DNA of 64,000 nucleotides, from contig NZ_SSMQ01000040.1 in NCBI RefSeq assembly GCF_005144585.1, positions 1-64,000 on the forward strand. Reading direction: 5' to 3'. This document shows, one piece after another, positions 42,071 through 50,993 of the stretch. The position numbers and the translations under genes are program-made. This DNA is from Polyangium fumosum. Lineage in GTDB: Bacteria; Myxococcota_A; Polyangia; Polyangiales; Polyangiaceae. How positions within the stretch are numbered: the first letter of the stretch is position 1; each line of letters starts with the position of its first letter. The notes below the pieces were generated by a model. It made no database searches. It was not told the DNA's origin and saw nothing but the letters and a program-made list of their open reading frames with translations.

Positions 42071-42787
42071 ATGCGGCGCCGCCTCGAACGAGTCCTCTTG
42101 CTCCTCGGGCTGCTCGCCCTTCCGCTCGTGCTCCTGCGCCTGCCGGCCGTGCGTAACGCGCTCGTCTCGCTCGTCGGGTACATGCGCGAGGCGGGCGCGG
42201 CCGGCGCCCTCCTGTTCCTCGGCGTCGAGGTCCTCGCCCTCGCGATCACCACGCCCCTTTGGGTCATGTCGGGCCTCGCGGGGTACGCGTATGGCTTCAG
42301 CAAGGGAATGATGATCGCGTGGCCGGCCGTCACTCTCGGCGTTTGCCTTTGCTTCCTCTTCGGCCGCGCCTCGATCGGCAAGCTCCTCTCGATGCGCGCG
42401 GGCGAGGCCCATTTCTGGCGCGCCGTCGAGCGCGCCGTCCGCGCCGACGGCTTCAAGATCACCTTCCTCCTGCGCGTCACCTTCGCCTTTCCGCAGAACA
42501 TCGGGACGTACATGCTCTCGGCCACGCCGCTCTCGCTCCGTGAATTCGCGGCGGGCTCGTTCCTCGGCCTCTTGCCGGCCACGCTTTTTCACGTTTACGT
42601 CGGCGCGAGCGTGGAGAGCGCGGCCGCGTTGCTCTCGGGGGAGGCCAAGGCGCCCGGGTCGCTCGGCTGGATCACGCTCGTCCTCGGATTCGTCGTGACG
42701 CTCGGCGCGCTCGTCGTCACCTCGCGGATTGCGCGCCGCTCCCTGGACAAGGCGCTCGCTGCACCCTCGCAAGCGGCGGAGCCCTGA
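42071..42787 (+). CDS. TVP38/TMEM64 (VTT/DedA-type) membrane protein
   Basis: 238 residues with about five or six hydrophobic segments. The VTT/SNARE-associated domain is recognisable from GLAGYAYGFSKGMMIAW, FLFGRASIGK, FLLRVTFAFPQNIGTYML and GSFLGLLPATLFHVYVGAS. Members sit in the inner membrane and include lipid scramblases or flippases. The stop overlaps the next gene by one base (TGATG), so it is co-translated with the HEAT-repeat gene. It starts 37 bp after the StyA-like gene on the same strand and may belong to the same transcript. Confidence 0.87.
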   Translation: MRRRLERVLLLLGLLALPLVLLRLPAVRNALVSLVGYMREAGAAGALLFLGVEVLALAITTPLWVMSGLAGYAYGFSKGMMIAWPAVTLGVCLCFLFGRASIGKLLSMRAGEAHFWRAVERAVRADGFKITFLLRVTFAFPQNIGTYMLSATPLSLREFAAGSFLGLLPATLFHVYVGASVESAAALLSGEAKAPGSLGWITLVLGFVVTLGALVVTSRIARRSLDKALAAPSQAAEP

Positions 42788-43761
42788 TGGCGGCCCGGAA
42801 AAACACCTTCGACGACAAACTCGCTCGTATTCGCGAGCTCGCCCGCGCCGAGCCGCCGACGGCCGCCACGCCCGATCTCGCGCGATTCCTTTCCGATCCG
42901 AACCCCTTTCTCGTGGGCGAGGCGGCGAAGGTCGCAGCCGATCTCGAGCTCCGCGCGCTCGCGCCCGACCTCGTCGCGGCTTTTGATCGGCTCCTCGGCA
43001 TGCCTGCGATGTCCGATCGCGGCTGCCACGCGAAACAGAAGGTCCTGGAGGCGCTGATCACGCTCGAAGCCGATGTGTGGGACACCTATCGAAAGGGCCT
43101 CCGGTACGTGCAGATCGAGGTCACCGTGGGCCCGCCCGTCGATACGGCGGGGCTCGTCCGCGGCCTCTCGGCGCATGCGCTCGTCCGGACGAACTTTCCG
43201 CGCGCCGCGCTCGAAGTGACCCCGCTCCTCTTCGATGAAACGCCCGAGGCCCGCGTCGCCGCGGCCGAAGCGCTCCGGGACACGTGTGAGGTCGTCTGCG
43301 CGGCCGTGCTTCATACACGCGTCCTCGTGGGCGATCCCGAGCCCGACGTGCTCGGCGCGTGTTATCGAGGAATGCTCGCGCTCGAACCACGCCAGTATTT
43401 GCCCGTCGTCGCGGCCGCGCTCGAAGCCGGGGTCGAAACCGCGGCGCTCGCGCTTGGTGAGTCGCGCTTGCCGGAAGCGCTTTTGGTGCTCAAGGATGCC
43501 CTCGCGCACGCGAACGCCGAGATGGAGAAGACCGTGCTCCTCGGCGTGGCCTTGCTCCGCACCGACGACGCCTTGACGTATTTGCTGGAGCTCCTCGCCG
43601 AGGCCCCGGAGAGCCGCGCGATCCACGTGATCCAGGCGCTCTCGCTCCACCGGCACGACACCCGGCTCACGTCGCGGGTGGGCGAGATCGTCTCCGCCCG
43701 CAAATCACGAAAGCTCGCGCGTGTTTTCGCGGAGCGGTTTGGCCCAAACGAAGGCGGATGA
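42787..43761 (+). CDS. HEAT-repeat-like protein
   Basis: 324 residues, helical throughout, with HEAT-type paired helices (FLVGEAAKVAADLELRALAP; ARVAAAEALRDTCEVVCAA; KTVLLGVALLRTDDALTYLL). There is no signal peptide or catalytic motif, so it is probably a cytosolic protein-binding scaffold. It is coupled to the VTT membrane-protein gene by a one-base overlap. A 7-bp hairpin follows 10 bp after its stop. Confidence 0.8.
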   Translation: MAARKNTFDDKLARIRELARAEPPTAATPDLARFLSDPNPFLVGEAAKVAADLELRALAPDLVAAFDRLLGMPAMSDRGCHAKQKVLEALITLEADVWDTYRKGLRYVQIEVTVGPPVDTAGLVRGLSAHALVRTNFPRAALEVTPLLFDETPEARVAAAEALRDTCEVVCAAVLHTRVLVGDPEPDVLGACYRGMLALEPRQYLPVVAAALEAGVETAALALGESRLPEALLVLKDALAHANAEMEKTVLLGVALLRTDDALTYLLELLAEAPESRAIHVIQALSLHRHDTRLTSRVGEIVSARKSRKLARVFAERFGPNEGG

Positions 43762-43771
43762 GATCGTCACA

Positions 43772-43792
43772 GTGATCCGCACGCTGGATCAC
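43772..43792. promoter_or_regulatory. 7-bp perfect hairpin after the HEAT gene
   Basis: GTGATCC (43772-43778) and GGATCAC (43786-43792) surround a 7-nt loop in the 163-bp gap before the next gene. There is no T tract. It could be an operator of the downstream hydrolase gene or a weak terminator. Confidence 0.3.
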
Positions 43793-43924
43793 GCGGCCGC
43801 GTATCCCTCTTCGCTCCATGACGCCGCGGTGCAAACCATGGGTTGCATCGTGACGTTTTCGCGACGCAAAAGTGCCGAAATCGTGGACAGCCGAGCGCGC
43901 GTGGCTTTATTCTTAACCTCGCCC

Positions 43925-44887
43925 ATGACGTCCGTCGCTTGCCGCAGCCATCGCCGTTCGTTCCGGGGGGGCAACGTGTTCTGGGAGGAGTGGGCTCCGC
44001 ATGCCGGGCATGCCCACGAGCGTCAAAGGCCCGCCGTTCTGGTGCACGGCCTCGCAGATACCTCCCGGACCTGGAACAAGATCGCCCCGGCGCTCGCGCG
44101 GGATCGGCGGCTTTATGCCCTCGATCTGCCGGGGCACGGGCAGTCGAGCCGGTACGACGCGTCGTATGACGTCTCCTGGTACGCGAGCCTCGTCGTCGAA
44201 TGGATTCGTTCGCTGGGACTGTCGGATTTCGATCTGATTGGCCATTCCCTCGGCGGCGGCATCGCGATGCACGTGCTGCTCGAACAGCCGGGGCGCGTGC
44301 ATCGGCTGGCGCTCGTCGCCGCCGGGGGGCTCGGCCTCGAGGTCGCCGCGCCGCTACGCCTCGCCTCGTCGACGGGCCTGCTCGACCTCGCGGCGCCCGT
44401 GCTCATGGGCCTCGGCACGAACGCGGGCGTGCGCGTGCTCGGCGGCAATTTCGACGAAGCGGAGCGCAGGCACCTCGTGGAGATGAATGGCCGCCCGGGC
44501 TCGGCGCGCGCTCTCTTCCGGACGCTGCGCAATGCCGTCGATTTGCGGGGGCAACGCGAGCACTTGCTCGATCACGCCCACCGGCTGCGCGAGCTGCCGC
44601 CGCTCGCGGTGTACTGGGGGGATCGGGATCCGGTGATTCCCGTCAAGCACGCGGAGACCGTGCACCATTACGTCGACGGCGCCATCGTCCGGCGTTTCCC
44701 GAACGTCGGCCATTATCCGCACCGCGAGGCCGTGCCGGAGATCCTGTCCGAGCTCTTCCGTTTCCTCGACGAACCCCAGCGCGCGCCGCGGCTGCGCCCG
44801 GGCGCTCGTCCTCCGCGCGCGCCCGAGGACGCGCGCCCCTCGCTCTGGCGCAGGCTCGCGGGGACGCGGCTCGCCGAGGTCGAGTGA
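43925..44887 (+). CDS. Alpha/beta hydrolase
   Basis: 320 residues from ATG 43925, where the domain begins soon after; an in-frame start 204 bp upstream would add residues of no recognisable type. Motifs are VLVHGLADTSRTW, ALDLPGHGQSS, nucleophile elbow GHSLGG, WGDRDPVIP (Asp) and NVGHYPHRE (His). The family includes esterases and C-C hydrolases. The C-terminal ~35 residues are Arg/Pro-rich. Its stop lies 10 bp from the convergent VOC gene. No substrate can be assigned. Confidence 0.85.
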   Translation: MTSVACRSHRRSFRGGNVFWEEWAPHAGHAHERQRPAVLVHGLADTSRTWNKIAPALARDRRLYALDLPGHGQSSRYDASYDVSWYASLVVEWIRSLGLSDFDLIGHSLGGGIAMHVLLEQPGRVHRLALVAAGGLGLEVAAPLRLASSTGLLDLAAPVLMGLGTNAGVRVLGGNFDEAERRHLVEMNGRPGSARALFRTLRNAVDLRGQREHLLDHAHRLRELPPLAVYWGDRDPVIPVKHAETVHHYVDGAIVRRFPNVGHYPHREAVPEILSELFRFLDEPQRAPRLRPGARPPRAPEDARPSLWRRLAGTRLAEVE

Positions 44888-44897
44888 CGCCGCTCCC

Positions 44898-45329
44898 TCA
44901 CGCATTCGTGGCGATCGCGTCGTATCCCTTCTCGGAAAACTGAATCAGGCAGAGCCCGTGCCCGAACGGATCGGCGAGCAGGACGATCCGGCCCCAGGCG
45001 TGCGCGGCGACGTCGCCTTCGCGAACCGCCCCGGCGGCCTCGGCCCGCACGAGCGCGCCGTCGAGGTCCTCCACCACGAAATCGAGGTGGACCGGCGTCC
45101 AGTGGCGGGCATACGACCGCGGCGAGGTCGACCCGGGAAAGGGAGGGCGGTCCGCCTGCTTCACGAGCAGATAGATCGCGGCGTTCGCGCCCACGAGCTC
45201 CACGCCGGCGCCGCCGAAGCGGCGGCCGATGCGGAGATCGAAGGCGCCCGTGTAAAAGTGGATCGCGCGGTCGAGGTCATCGACGTCGATGTTGACGAGC
45301 AAGGTGGCCATGGGTTTGTCGACGCTCAT
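44898..45329 (-). CDS. VOC/glyoxalase-fold protein
   Basis: 143 residues from ATG 45329, which overlaps the esterase stop by 4 bp (ATGA). It has the glyoxalase/bleomycin-resistance (VOC) pattern: VNIDVDDLDRAIHFYTGAF, HLDFVVEDLDGALVRAEAAG and VLLADPFGHGLCLIQF. The paired beta-alpha-beta-beta-beta units normally bind a metal between two subunits. Possible roles run from glyoxalase to dioxygenase to drug binding, and the sequence does not settle which. It is co-translated with the lipoprotein esterase gene. Confidence 0.87.
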   Translation of the reverse strand: MSVDKPMATLLVNIDVDDLDRAIHFYTGAFDLRIGRRFGGAGVELVGANAAIYLLVKQADRPPFPGSTSPRSYARHWTPVHLDFVVEDLDGALVRAEAAGAVREGDVAAHAWGRIVLLADPFGHGLCLIQFSEKGYDAIATNA

Positions 45330-46462
45330 GGAAGCACGGTTCGCCGCTGGCTGGAAAGCCACGAGAGCCCCGCGTTGTAGATCACGTCGTGCCCGCCCTG
45401 AAAAACCACCACCGTCGCGCGTTCGCTCGTGCGCTCGAAGACCACCTTCGCCTTCGCGGCCTCGTAGAGCGGGCGCGCCTCCGGGGCGCCGAGGGTCTCC
45501 GGGATGCTGCGCGTCTTGGTGATTCGCCCGATGTCCTCCACTGGCACCCGATCCGCGGGCGCCGCGAGGTCATTAAAAGCGCGCAGCGCGTGATCCGGGG
45601 GGACGAGCTGGTCCCAGAGCCCCACGCCGAGATAGACGTTCACCCGTCCGCGCGCGGCTTGGAGGTGCGAGCGCGGGCTCCGCCGGCGGCATTCGTCCGC
45701 GGCGGCCGTGCCCGGCCGGGGCGCGCCGCCGCAGGCCGCGGCGACCTCGTGCGCGTAATGGCGCTCGGGCAGGTTCGAGCGCAGCCAGCCGTACCAGTCC
45801 ACGAGGTCGTAAATGGGCACCCAGGACACGACGCCGGCCCATATCTCCGGGTACCGCCCCGCCAGCACGAGCGACGTCATCGCGCTGCCGGAATACCCGA
45901 CGAGATAGATCCGTGTCGGGTCCACGCGGGCGCGTTGTTTTGCGTAGTCGATCGCGTCGAGCACGTCCCTCTGCGCGAGCGCGGAGGCCGTCGACGCGGG
46001 GGACCGGTAGGGCCCGCGGTGATCGGGATGGATGAGCACCCAACCGTTTCGCTCGGCGAAGATCCCGTACGGAATGCCGATGTTCTGCAAATAATTCTCG
46101 CTCCAGCTATGGAGCGCCACGAGCAGCGGGCGCGGCTCGGGTCGGCCCGGATCGTACAGCAGCGCGCGCTGCTTGCTCCCGTCGAGGGACGAATTTATCT
46201 CAACCTCCTCGATCCGTGGGATGCGTGCTTGCCATACCGAGAAATCCTGCGCGCCGAACGGGAACGGGCCGCCGGCCGCGCGTGGGAACTCCGGAATCAA
46301 CGAAAGCGGCTCTCGCGTGCGCTCGCCTGGCATGGGCGCCGGCCGAGGCGTGGACGCCTGCGGAGGTGCGTGGGGCTCCGCGTGCGCCGTGGGGGTTTCC
46401 CGACACCCGGAGACGAGGATCCCCGCGAGGAGCACCAGCATGGAAACGATGGGGCTTGGCAT
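45326..46462 (-). CDS. Secreted PHB-depolymerase-like esterase (lipoprotein)
   Basis: 378 residues. Lipobox LAGILVSGC, a Pro/His-rich linker, then an alpha/beta hydrolase domain: LLVALHSWSENYLQN, DHRGPYRSP, nucleophile region YLVGYSGSAMTS, and late GGHDVIYN carrying the His. The form resembles feruloyl esterase/PHB depolymerase (LpqC-like) enzymes. It is clearly paralogous to the divergent gene at 46649 (shared LHSWS...QNIGIPY, DAIDYAKQR, CGGAPRPGT). The nucleophile motif here is GYSGSA where the paralogue has GFSGGG. It is probably anchored in the envelope. Confidence 0.85.
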   Translation of the reverse strand: MPSPIVSMLVLLAGILVSGCRETPTAHAEPHAPPQASTPRPAPMPGERTREPLSLIPEFPRAAGGPFPFGAQDFSVWQARIPRIEEVEINSSLDGSKQRALLYDPGRPEPRPLLVALHSWSENYLQNIGIPYGIFAERNGWVLIHPDHRGPYRSPASTASALAQRDVLDAIDYAKQRARVDPTRIYLVGYSGSAMTSLVLAGRYPEIWAGVVSWVPIYDLVDWYGWLRSNLPERHYAHEVAAACGGAPRPGTAAADECRRRSPRSHLQAARGRVNVYLGVGLWDQLVPPDHALRAFNDLAAPADRVPVEDIGRITKTRSIPETLGAPEARPLYEAAKAKVVFERTSERATVVVFQGGHDVIYNAGLSWLSSQRRTVLP

Positions 46463-46648
46463 TGCACCCTCCCTGCGCGGCCTCGCGCGCCTGGATACGT
46501 TCGTCCCGTGCCCGTAGAGAACGCAATCGCCGTGCCTCATTGCGTCGTTCCGTGGCGCGGACGAGCGAACGCAGCATTCGCAATTCATGCGTGATGCATG
46601 GCCTCGGCTGGGTGGAGCCGCTATACCCGCGCTCCGAGAGACGACCGC

Positions 46649-47728
46649 ATGCATCGTACCCAGAATCGTGTTCGGTTCCTTGCCCTGGTGGCGCTCGTGG
46701 CGCTTTTTTCGATCACGGAGGGGCCTGCGCGCGCCGAGGGCGTGAAGCGCGTGGAGCCCGCGTTCACGCTCGCCTCCCGATTTCCAGGCGGCGAGGGCGC
46801 CTCGGGCCTCGGGGCGTGGAAAGAGCGCGTCCCCGGGATCGAGGCCGTGACGCTCAAATCGTCTGCCGACGGCGCGGCGCAGCGGGCCATGTTCTTCGAT
46901 TTGGGCGCGGCCGGCAAGCGTCCTCTCCTCGTGGTCTTGCATAGCTGGAGCACCGACTGGCGGCAGAACATCGGCATCCCGTATGCCATGTTCGCCGCGC
47001 AAAACGACTGGGTCTTCGTGCACCCCGATTTCCGGGGGCCGTACCTCCGGCCCGAGGCCGCCGCCTCGGACCTCGCTGCGCAGGACATCCTCGACGCCAT
47101 TGCCTACGCGAAGCAGCGCGGCCACGTCGACGAGACGCGCATCTATCTCGCGGGCTTCTCCGGCGGTGGCATGACCGCGCTCGCGATGGCGGGGCGGCAC
47201 CCGGAGCTATGGGCGGGCGTCGTGGCGTGGGCGCCGGTCTACGACATCCCCGATTGGTACGTGTACAACCGGAAGCACGCCCCGAAGCGGCATTATGCGC
47301 GTTTCATCGAGGGCGTGTGCGGAGGCGCGCCGCGCCCGGACACGCGCGCATTCCACGAGTGCTCCCGCCGCAGCCCGAGCGCGCTCCTCGCAAAGGCGAA
47401 GCAGGCCGGCGTGCCGGTCTATGTGGCCACGGGCATTCGTGACGACGTCGTGCCCCCGCGGCATTCGATCTCCGCCTTCAATGATCTCGCCGAGCCGGCC
47501 GATCGCGTGGGGGACGATGTGCTTGTCAAGCTCCTCGCTCCCACGGCGACACGGCGTGTGTCGACCTCCTCCTCCCATGATCTTTATGAGCGCGCTGGCG
47601 CCCCGTCGTACCTCACGCGCACCTCCGGCAGCGCCACGCTCGTGCTCTTCGAGGGCGGGCACGACGTCGTCTTCGACGCGGGCCTCGCCTGGCTCCGCGA
47701 CAAGCGCCGCACGGCGAAGACCCTTTGA
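46649..47728 (+). CDS. Secreted PHB-depolymerase-like esterase
   Basis: 359 residues. The signal peptide (FLALVALVALFSITEGPARA) lacks a lipobox, so the mature protein is probably released to the periplasm or medium, unlike its divergent lipoprotein paralogue. The hydrolase motifs are LLVVLHSWSTDWRQNIG, HPDFRGPYLRP, YLAGFSGGGMTAL (Ser) and FEGGHDVVFD (His). The substrate may be an ester-linked polymer or a polysaccharide side chain. The two paralogues start 186 bp apart and may share control. Confidence 0.86.
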   Translation: MHRTQNRVRFLALVALVALFSITEGPARAEGVKRVEPAFTLASRFPGGEGASGLGAWKERVPGIEAVTLKSSADGAAQRAMFFDLGAAGKRPLLVVLHSWSTDWRQNIGIPYAMFAAQNDWVFVHPDFRGPYLRPEAAASDLAAQDILDAIAYAKQRGHVDETRIYLAGFSGGGMTALAMAGRHPELWAGVVAWAPVYDIPDWYVYNRKHAPKRHYARFIEGVCGGAPRPDTRAFHECSRRSPSALLAKAKQAGVPVYVATGIRDDVVPPRHSISAFNDLAEPADRVGDDVLVKLLAPTATRRVSTSSSHDLYERAGAPSYLTRTSGSATLVLFEGGHDVVFDAGLAWLRDKRRTAKTL

Positions 47729-47834
47729 GCCGCGCCTCACGCAAAGAATTGCCGTTGTGATGGGGCGGGAAAGCCTGTAGAAGGCGAAACGGGGCGACGC
47801 GACGCTCGCGTAAGCCTCTCAAAGGAGCTTCTAC

Positions 47835-48470
47835 ATGATCCCTTTCCGCCTCGGTTTTGCTTCGATCCTCGGATTGGTCCTCGTGTGCGCGTCCGTCGCC
47901 GCATGCGGCGACGACAACAGCGGCAGCGGAGGCGCGGGGGGCAATGCAGGCGCGGGCGGTAGCGGAGGCACCGGCGGCAGCGGCGGCACTGGTGGCAGCG
48001 GAGGCAGCGGCGGCACCGGCGGCGCGGACCTCGTCATGACCGACGCCGATTTCGATTGCATCCTCGATTGGGAGAAGGTCCGCTCCTTCCGCATCACGAA
48101 CAAACTCGGCAACCTCGACGCTACGCTCACCGCGGCCAATGCCCCCGGCACGACGGATTACCCCGTGGGGACCGTGATCCAGCTCATCCCGACCGAGGCG
48201 ATGGTCAAGCGCGCGCCGGGCTTCGCCGTGGAGTCGGGCGACTGGGAGTTTTTCTTCCTGGAAGTCTCGGAGATGGGCACGAAGATCGTGAAGCGCGGCG
48301 TCACGGACGTCGTGAACCAGTTCAACGGCAATTGCCTTGATTGCCACGCGAAGGCCACGCCCGAGTTCGATTTCATCTGCGAGAAGGGTCACGGCTGCGA
48401 TCCGCTGCCCATCGGCGACGACGTCATCCAGATGACGCAAAACGGGGACCCGCGCTGCCCGATGCCGTGA
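47835..48470 (+). CDS. Lipoprotein with a single CxxCH haem motif
   Basis: 211 residues; AAAGGAG lies about 7 nt upstream. Lipobox CASVAACG, then a Gly-Ser/Gly-Thr-Gly-Gly linker (about 28-65). The folded domain has WEFFFLEVSEMG and NGNCLDCHAKA, one c-type haem-binding motif near residue 175. That arrangement (beta-rich domain with a late CxxCH) resembles cytochrome P460-like proteins, but the assignment is tentative. It probably carries electrons or reduces a small molecule at the envelope. It is followed by the STAS-like gene 15 bp downstream. Confidence 0.72.
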   Translation: MIPFRLGFASILGLVLVCASVAACGDDNSGSGGAGGNAGAGGSGGTGGSGGTGGSGGSGGTGGADLVMTDADFDCILDWEKVRSFRITNKLGNLDATLTAANAPGTTDYPVGTVIQLIPTEAMVKRAPGFAVESGDWEFFFLEVSEMGTKIVKRGVTDVVNQFNGNCLDCHAKATPEFDFICEKGHGCDPLPIGDDVIQMTQNGDPRCPMP

Positions 48471-48485
48471 CCGCCGATTGAATCG

Positions 48486-48908
48486 ATGCACGAGGACATC
48501 CACATCGGCAGGCACGTGCTCCGCTTCGAGCAGGAGGACCTGCTCGTGATGGAGTTCCATGGCGATCTGGAGTCGGGAGAGATGGCCGCGATGTGGCGGG
48601 TGCACGACGAGCGGCTCCTCGCGCTCGGCCGTATCTTCGTGCTCGCGGACGTTCGGCACGCCGCGGGCATGTCGCGCATTGCGAAAGGAGAAGGGCTCGG
48701 CCGGCCGAAGTCCTTGCCGCCGCACATCGCGGCCGTCGTCGGCGCGCCTTACTCGATCCAGGTCGTGATCGAGCTCCTCGCGCGCGCCACGAAGCTGCTC
48801 ACGGGCGGTGTGGCGACGCTGCGGTTCTTCGGGACAATGGCGGAGGCGCGGGCCTACCTCGAAGAATGCAGGCGTACCTGGAAGCCGAGCGCGCCGCGCG
48901 GCGCGTGA
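48486..48908 (+). CDS. STAS-like (SpoIIAA/SEC14-type) small protein
   Basis: 140 residues. The alternating strands and helices (HVLRFEQEDLLVMEFHGDL; RIFVLADVRHAAGMS; LRFFGTMAEARAYLEE) resemble the STAS/SpoIIAA-like proteins common in myxobacteria. No phospho-acceptor serine motif was identified with confidence. It follows the haem lipoprotein gene by 15 bp and is closed by a strong terminator at 48911. Function unknown. Confidence 0.65.
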   Translation: MHEDIHIGRHVLRFEQEDLLVMEFHGDLESGEMAAMWRVHDERLLALGRIFVLADVRHAAGMSRIAKGEGLGRPKSLPPHIAAVVGAPYSIQVVIELLARATKLLTGGVATLRFFGTMAEARAYLEECRRTWKPSAPRGA

Positions 48909-48910
48909 GC

Positions 48911-48951
48911 CGCACGCCGTTCCTCCATCCTCCGGAGGACGGCGTGTTTTT
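48911..48951 (+). terminator. Intrinsic terminator after the STAS-like gene
   Basis: CACGCCGTTCCTCC (48911-48924) pairs with GGAGGACGGCGTG (48932-48944) with one bulged base, directly followed by seven T (48945-48951). It is the clearest rho-independent terminator in the window. Confidence 0.88.
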
Positions 48952-48995
48952 TTCGGATGCGTTAGGGCCCGCGGTCCGCTAAGTAGGCGCCCCGC

Positions 48996-50621
48996 ATGAT
49001 CCGGCTCGACTCCATTGGCAAGCGCCACGGCAAGCAGATCCTCTTCGTCGAGGCCTCTGCCGCCGTCAACCGCGGCGAGAAGATCGGCCTCGTCGGCCCG
49101 AACGGCTCGGGCAAGACCACGCTCTTCCGCTTGATCACCCGCGAGGAGGCGCCGGACGAGGGGCAGATCTCCATCGATCGTGGCGTCACGGTGGGGTATT
49201 TCCGGCAAGACGTCGGCGAGATGAAGGGCAAGAGCATCGTCGCCGAGACGATGGACGGCGTCGGCCCCGTCTCCGAGATCGCGGCCGAGCTCGCCGAGCT
49301 CGAAGCGGCGCTCGCCGATCCGGACCGGGTAGGCGAGATGGAGGAGCTGCTCGAACGATACGGGCAGGCCCAGGCGAAATGGAGCGAGCTCGACGGGTAT
49401 GCGCTCGACGCGCGGGCGCGGGAGATCCTCGCGGGCCTCGGCTTCTCGAACGAGCTCATGGATCGCGACGTCGGGACGCTCTCCGGCGGCTGGAAGATGC
49501 GCGTGGCGCTGGCCCGGATCCTCCTGCTCCGGCCCGACGTGCTCCTGCTCGACGAGCCGACGAACCACCTCGACATCGAGTCGATCATCTGGCTCGAAGG
49601 CTTTTTGAAGTCCTACGAGGGCGCGCTCGTCATCACCGCCCACGATCGGGCGTTCATGAACCGGATCTGCACGAAGATCCTGGAGATCGACGGCGGCGAG
49701 CTCACCACGTTCACGGGCAATTACGATTTCTACGAGCGGCAGCGCGCGATCGCCGCCGAGCAGGCCGAGGCGCAATACGAGCGCCAGCAAGCGATGCTCG
49801 CCAAGGAGATGCGCTTCATCGAGCGGTTCAAGACCCACGCGGCGAAGGCGGCGCAGGTCCAGAGCCGTGTGAAGAAGCTCGACAAGATCGACAAACTCGA
49901 GCCGCCGAAGAAGAGCAAGCGGCCGCAGATGTTCGATTTCCGCGCGCCGCCGCGCTCGGGCGAGGACGTCGCGAAGCTCGACGGCGTGGTGAAGCGTTAC
50001 GGGAGCCGCACGGTCTACGACGGGCTCGATTTCCTGGTCCGCCGGCGCGAGCGGTGGTGCGTGATGGGCGTCAACGGCGCGGGGAAATCCACGCTGCTCA
50101 AGATGATCGCCGGTGACCTCGCGCCCGACGCGGGAGGCGCTTCGCTCGGGGCGAGCGTGAAGCTCGGGTATTTCGCGCAGCACGCGATGGATGTGCTCGA
50201 TCCGGAGCTCACGGTGGTCGGCACGCTCATCCATTCCTTTCCCGATGCCTCGCTCGGCACGCTGCGCACGCTCGCGGGGTGCTTCGGCTTCTCGGGCGAC
50301 GACGTGGACAAGCCCGTCCGCGTGCTCTCCGGCGGGGAAAAGGCGCGGCTCGTATTGGCGCGGATGCTCTATGATCCGCCGAATTTCCTAGTCCTCGACG
50401 AGCCGACGAACCATCTCGACATCGCGACGAAGGAGATGCTGGTGGAGGCGCTCTCGAATTTCGAGGGGACGATGCTGTTCGTCTCCCACGATCGCCATTT
50501 CCTCGCGCAGCTCTCGAACCGCGTGCTCGAATTGACGCCGGAGGGCGTGCACAAGTACGGCGGCGGCTACCTCGAATACGTGGCCACGAGCGGGCACGAG
50601 GCGCCGGGGCTCCGGCGGTAA
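48996..50621 (+). CDS. ABC-F family ATPase (ribosome-associated)
   Basis: 541 residues with two ABC ATPase domains and no membrane segments, which defines ABC-F. Domain 1 has GPNGSGKTT, LSGGWKMRVALAR and LLLDEPTNHLD. The inter-domain linker (about 235-310) is charged and helical (RQRAIAAEQAEAQYERQQA). Domain 2 has GVNGAGKST, LSGGEKARLVLAR and LVLDEPTNHLD. ABC-F proteins bind the ribosomal E site and either tune translation or protect against antibiotics. The organisation is of the housekeeping type, but resistance cannot be excluded. It is convergent with the lectin gene, 3 bp apart. Confidence 0.93.
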   Translation: MIRLDSIGKRHGKQILFVEASAAVNRGEKIGLVGPNGSGKTTLFRLITREEAPDEGQISIDRGVTVGYFRQDVGEMKGKSIVAETMDGVGPVSEIAAELAELEAALADPDRVGEMEELLERYGQAQAKWSELDGYALDARAREILAGLGFSNELMDRDVGTLSGGWKMRVALARILLLRPDVLLLDEPTNHLDIESIIWLEGFLKSYEGALVITAHDRAFMNRICTKILEIDGGELTTFTGNYDFYERQRAIAAEQAEAQYERQQAMLAKEMRFIERFKTHAAKAAQVQSRVKKLDKIDKLEPPKKSKRPQMFDFRAPPRSGEDVAKLDGVVKRYGSRTVYDGLDFLVRRRERWCVMGVNGAGKSTLLKMIAGDLAPDAGGASLGASVKLGYFAQHAMDVLDPELTVVGTLIHSFPDASLGTLRTLAGCFGFSGDDVDKPVRVLSGGEKARLVLARMLYDPPNFLVLDEPTNHLDIATKEMLVEALSNFEGTMLFVSHDRHFLAQLSNRVLELTPEGVHKYGGGYLEYVATSGHEAPGLRR

Positions 50622-50624
50622 CGG

Positions 50625-50993
50625 CTAGCTCGCCGGAGGCGGCGGGTTGCAGCCGCAGACCGACATCTGGCCCCACACGGTGGTCGTCCACTGACCGCTC
50701 CAGGTCACGCGGCTGATCTGGCTCGGACATTTCGTCTGCGCGTCGTCGTTGTTCCAGATCGGCCCGACCGGCACGTCGACCCCCTGCACCGTGCCGCAGA
50801 CCGACATTTGATTGGGCACGGTGGTCGTCCACTGCCCGTTCCATTGCAGGCCGCTACAGACGGCCGGGCATTTGTTCTGCGCGTCGGCGTTGTTCCAGAT
50901 GGGGCCCGCGTTGACGTCGAACGCCATGGCCGTACGGAGGAACAAAAGCCCGCCAGCGATTGCAAAGAGACTGGTCACGAGCAGCTTTTTCAT
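50625..50993 (-). CDS. Secreted MVL-type mannan-binding lectin
   Basis: 122 residues; AAGGGGAG precedes the ATG. The signal peptide covers residues 1-24 (ending TAMA). The mature protein is two tandem ~45-residue repeats, 29-66 and 76-113, each with GPIWNN.DAQ..CP, then GQWTTTV and QMSVCG. This is the pattern of the Microcystis viridis lectin (MVL), which binds the mannose-rich core of N-glycans. Unlike the cyanobacterial lectin, each repeat has Cys, and the Pro-rich tail follows CGCNPPPP, so disulfides probably stabilise it outside the cell. The native glycan target is unknown. Confidence 0.87.
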   Translation of the reverse strand: MKKLLVTSLFAIAGGLLFLRTAMAFDVNAGPIWNNADAQNKCPAVCSGLQWNGQWTTTVPNQMSVCGTVQGVDVPVGPIWNNDDAQTKCPSQISRVTWSGQWTTTVWGQMSVCGCNPPPPAS

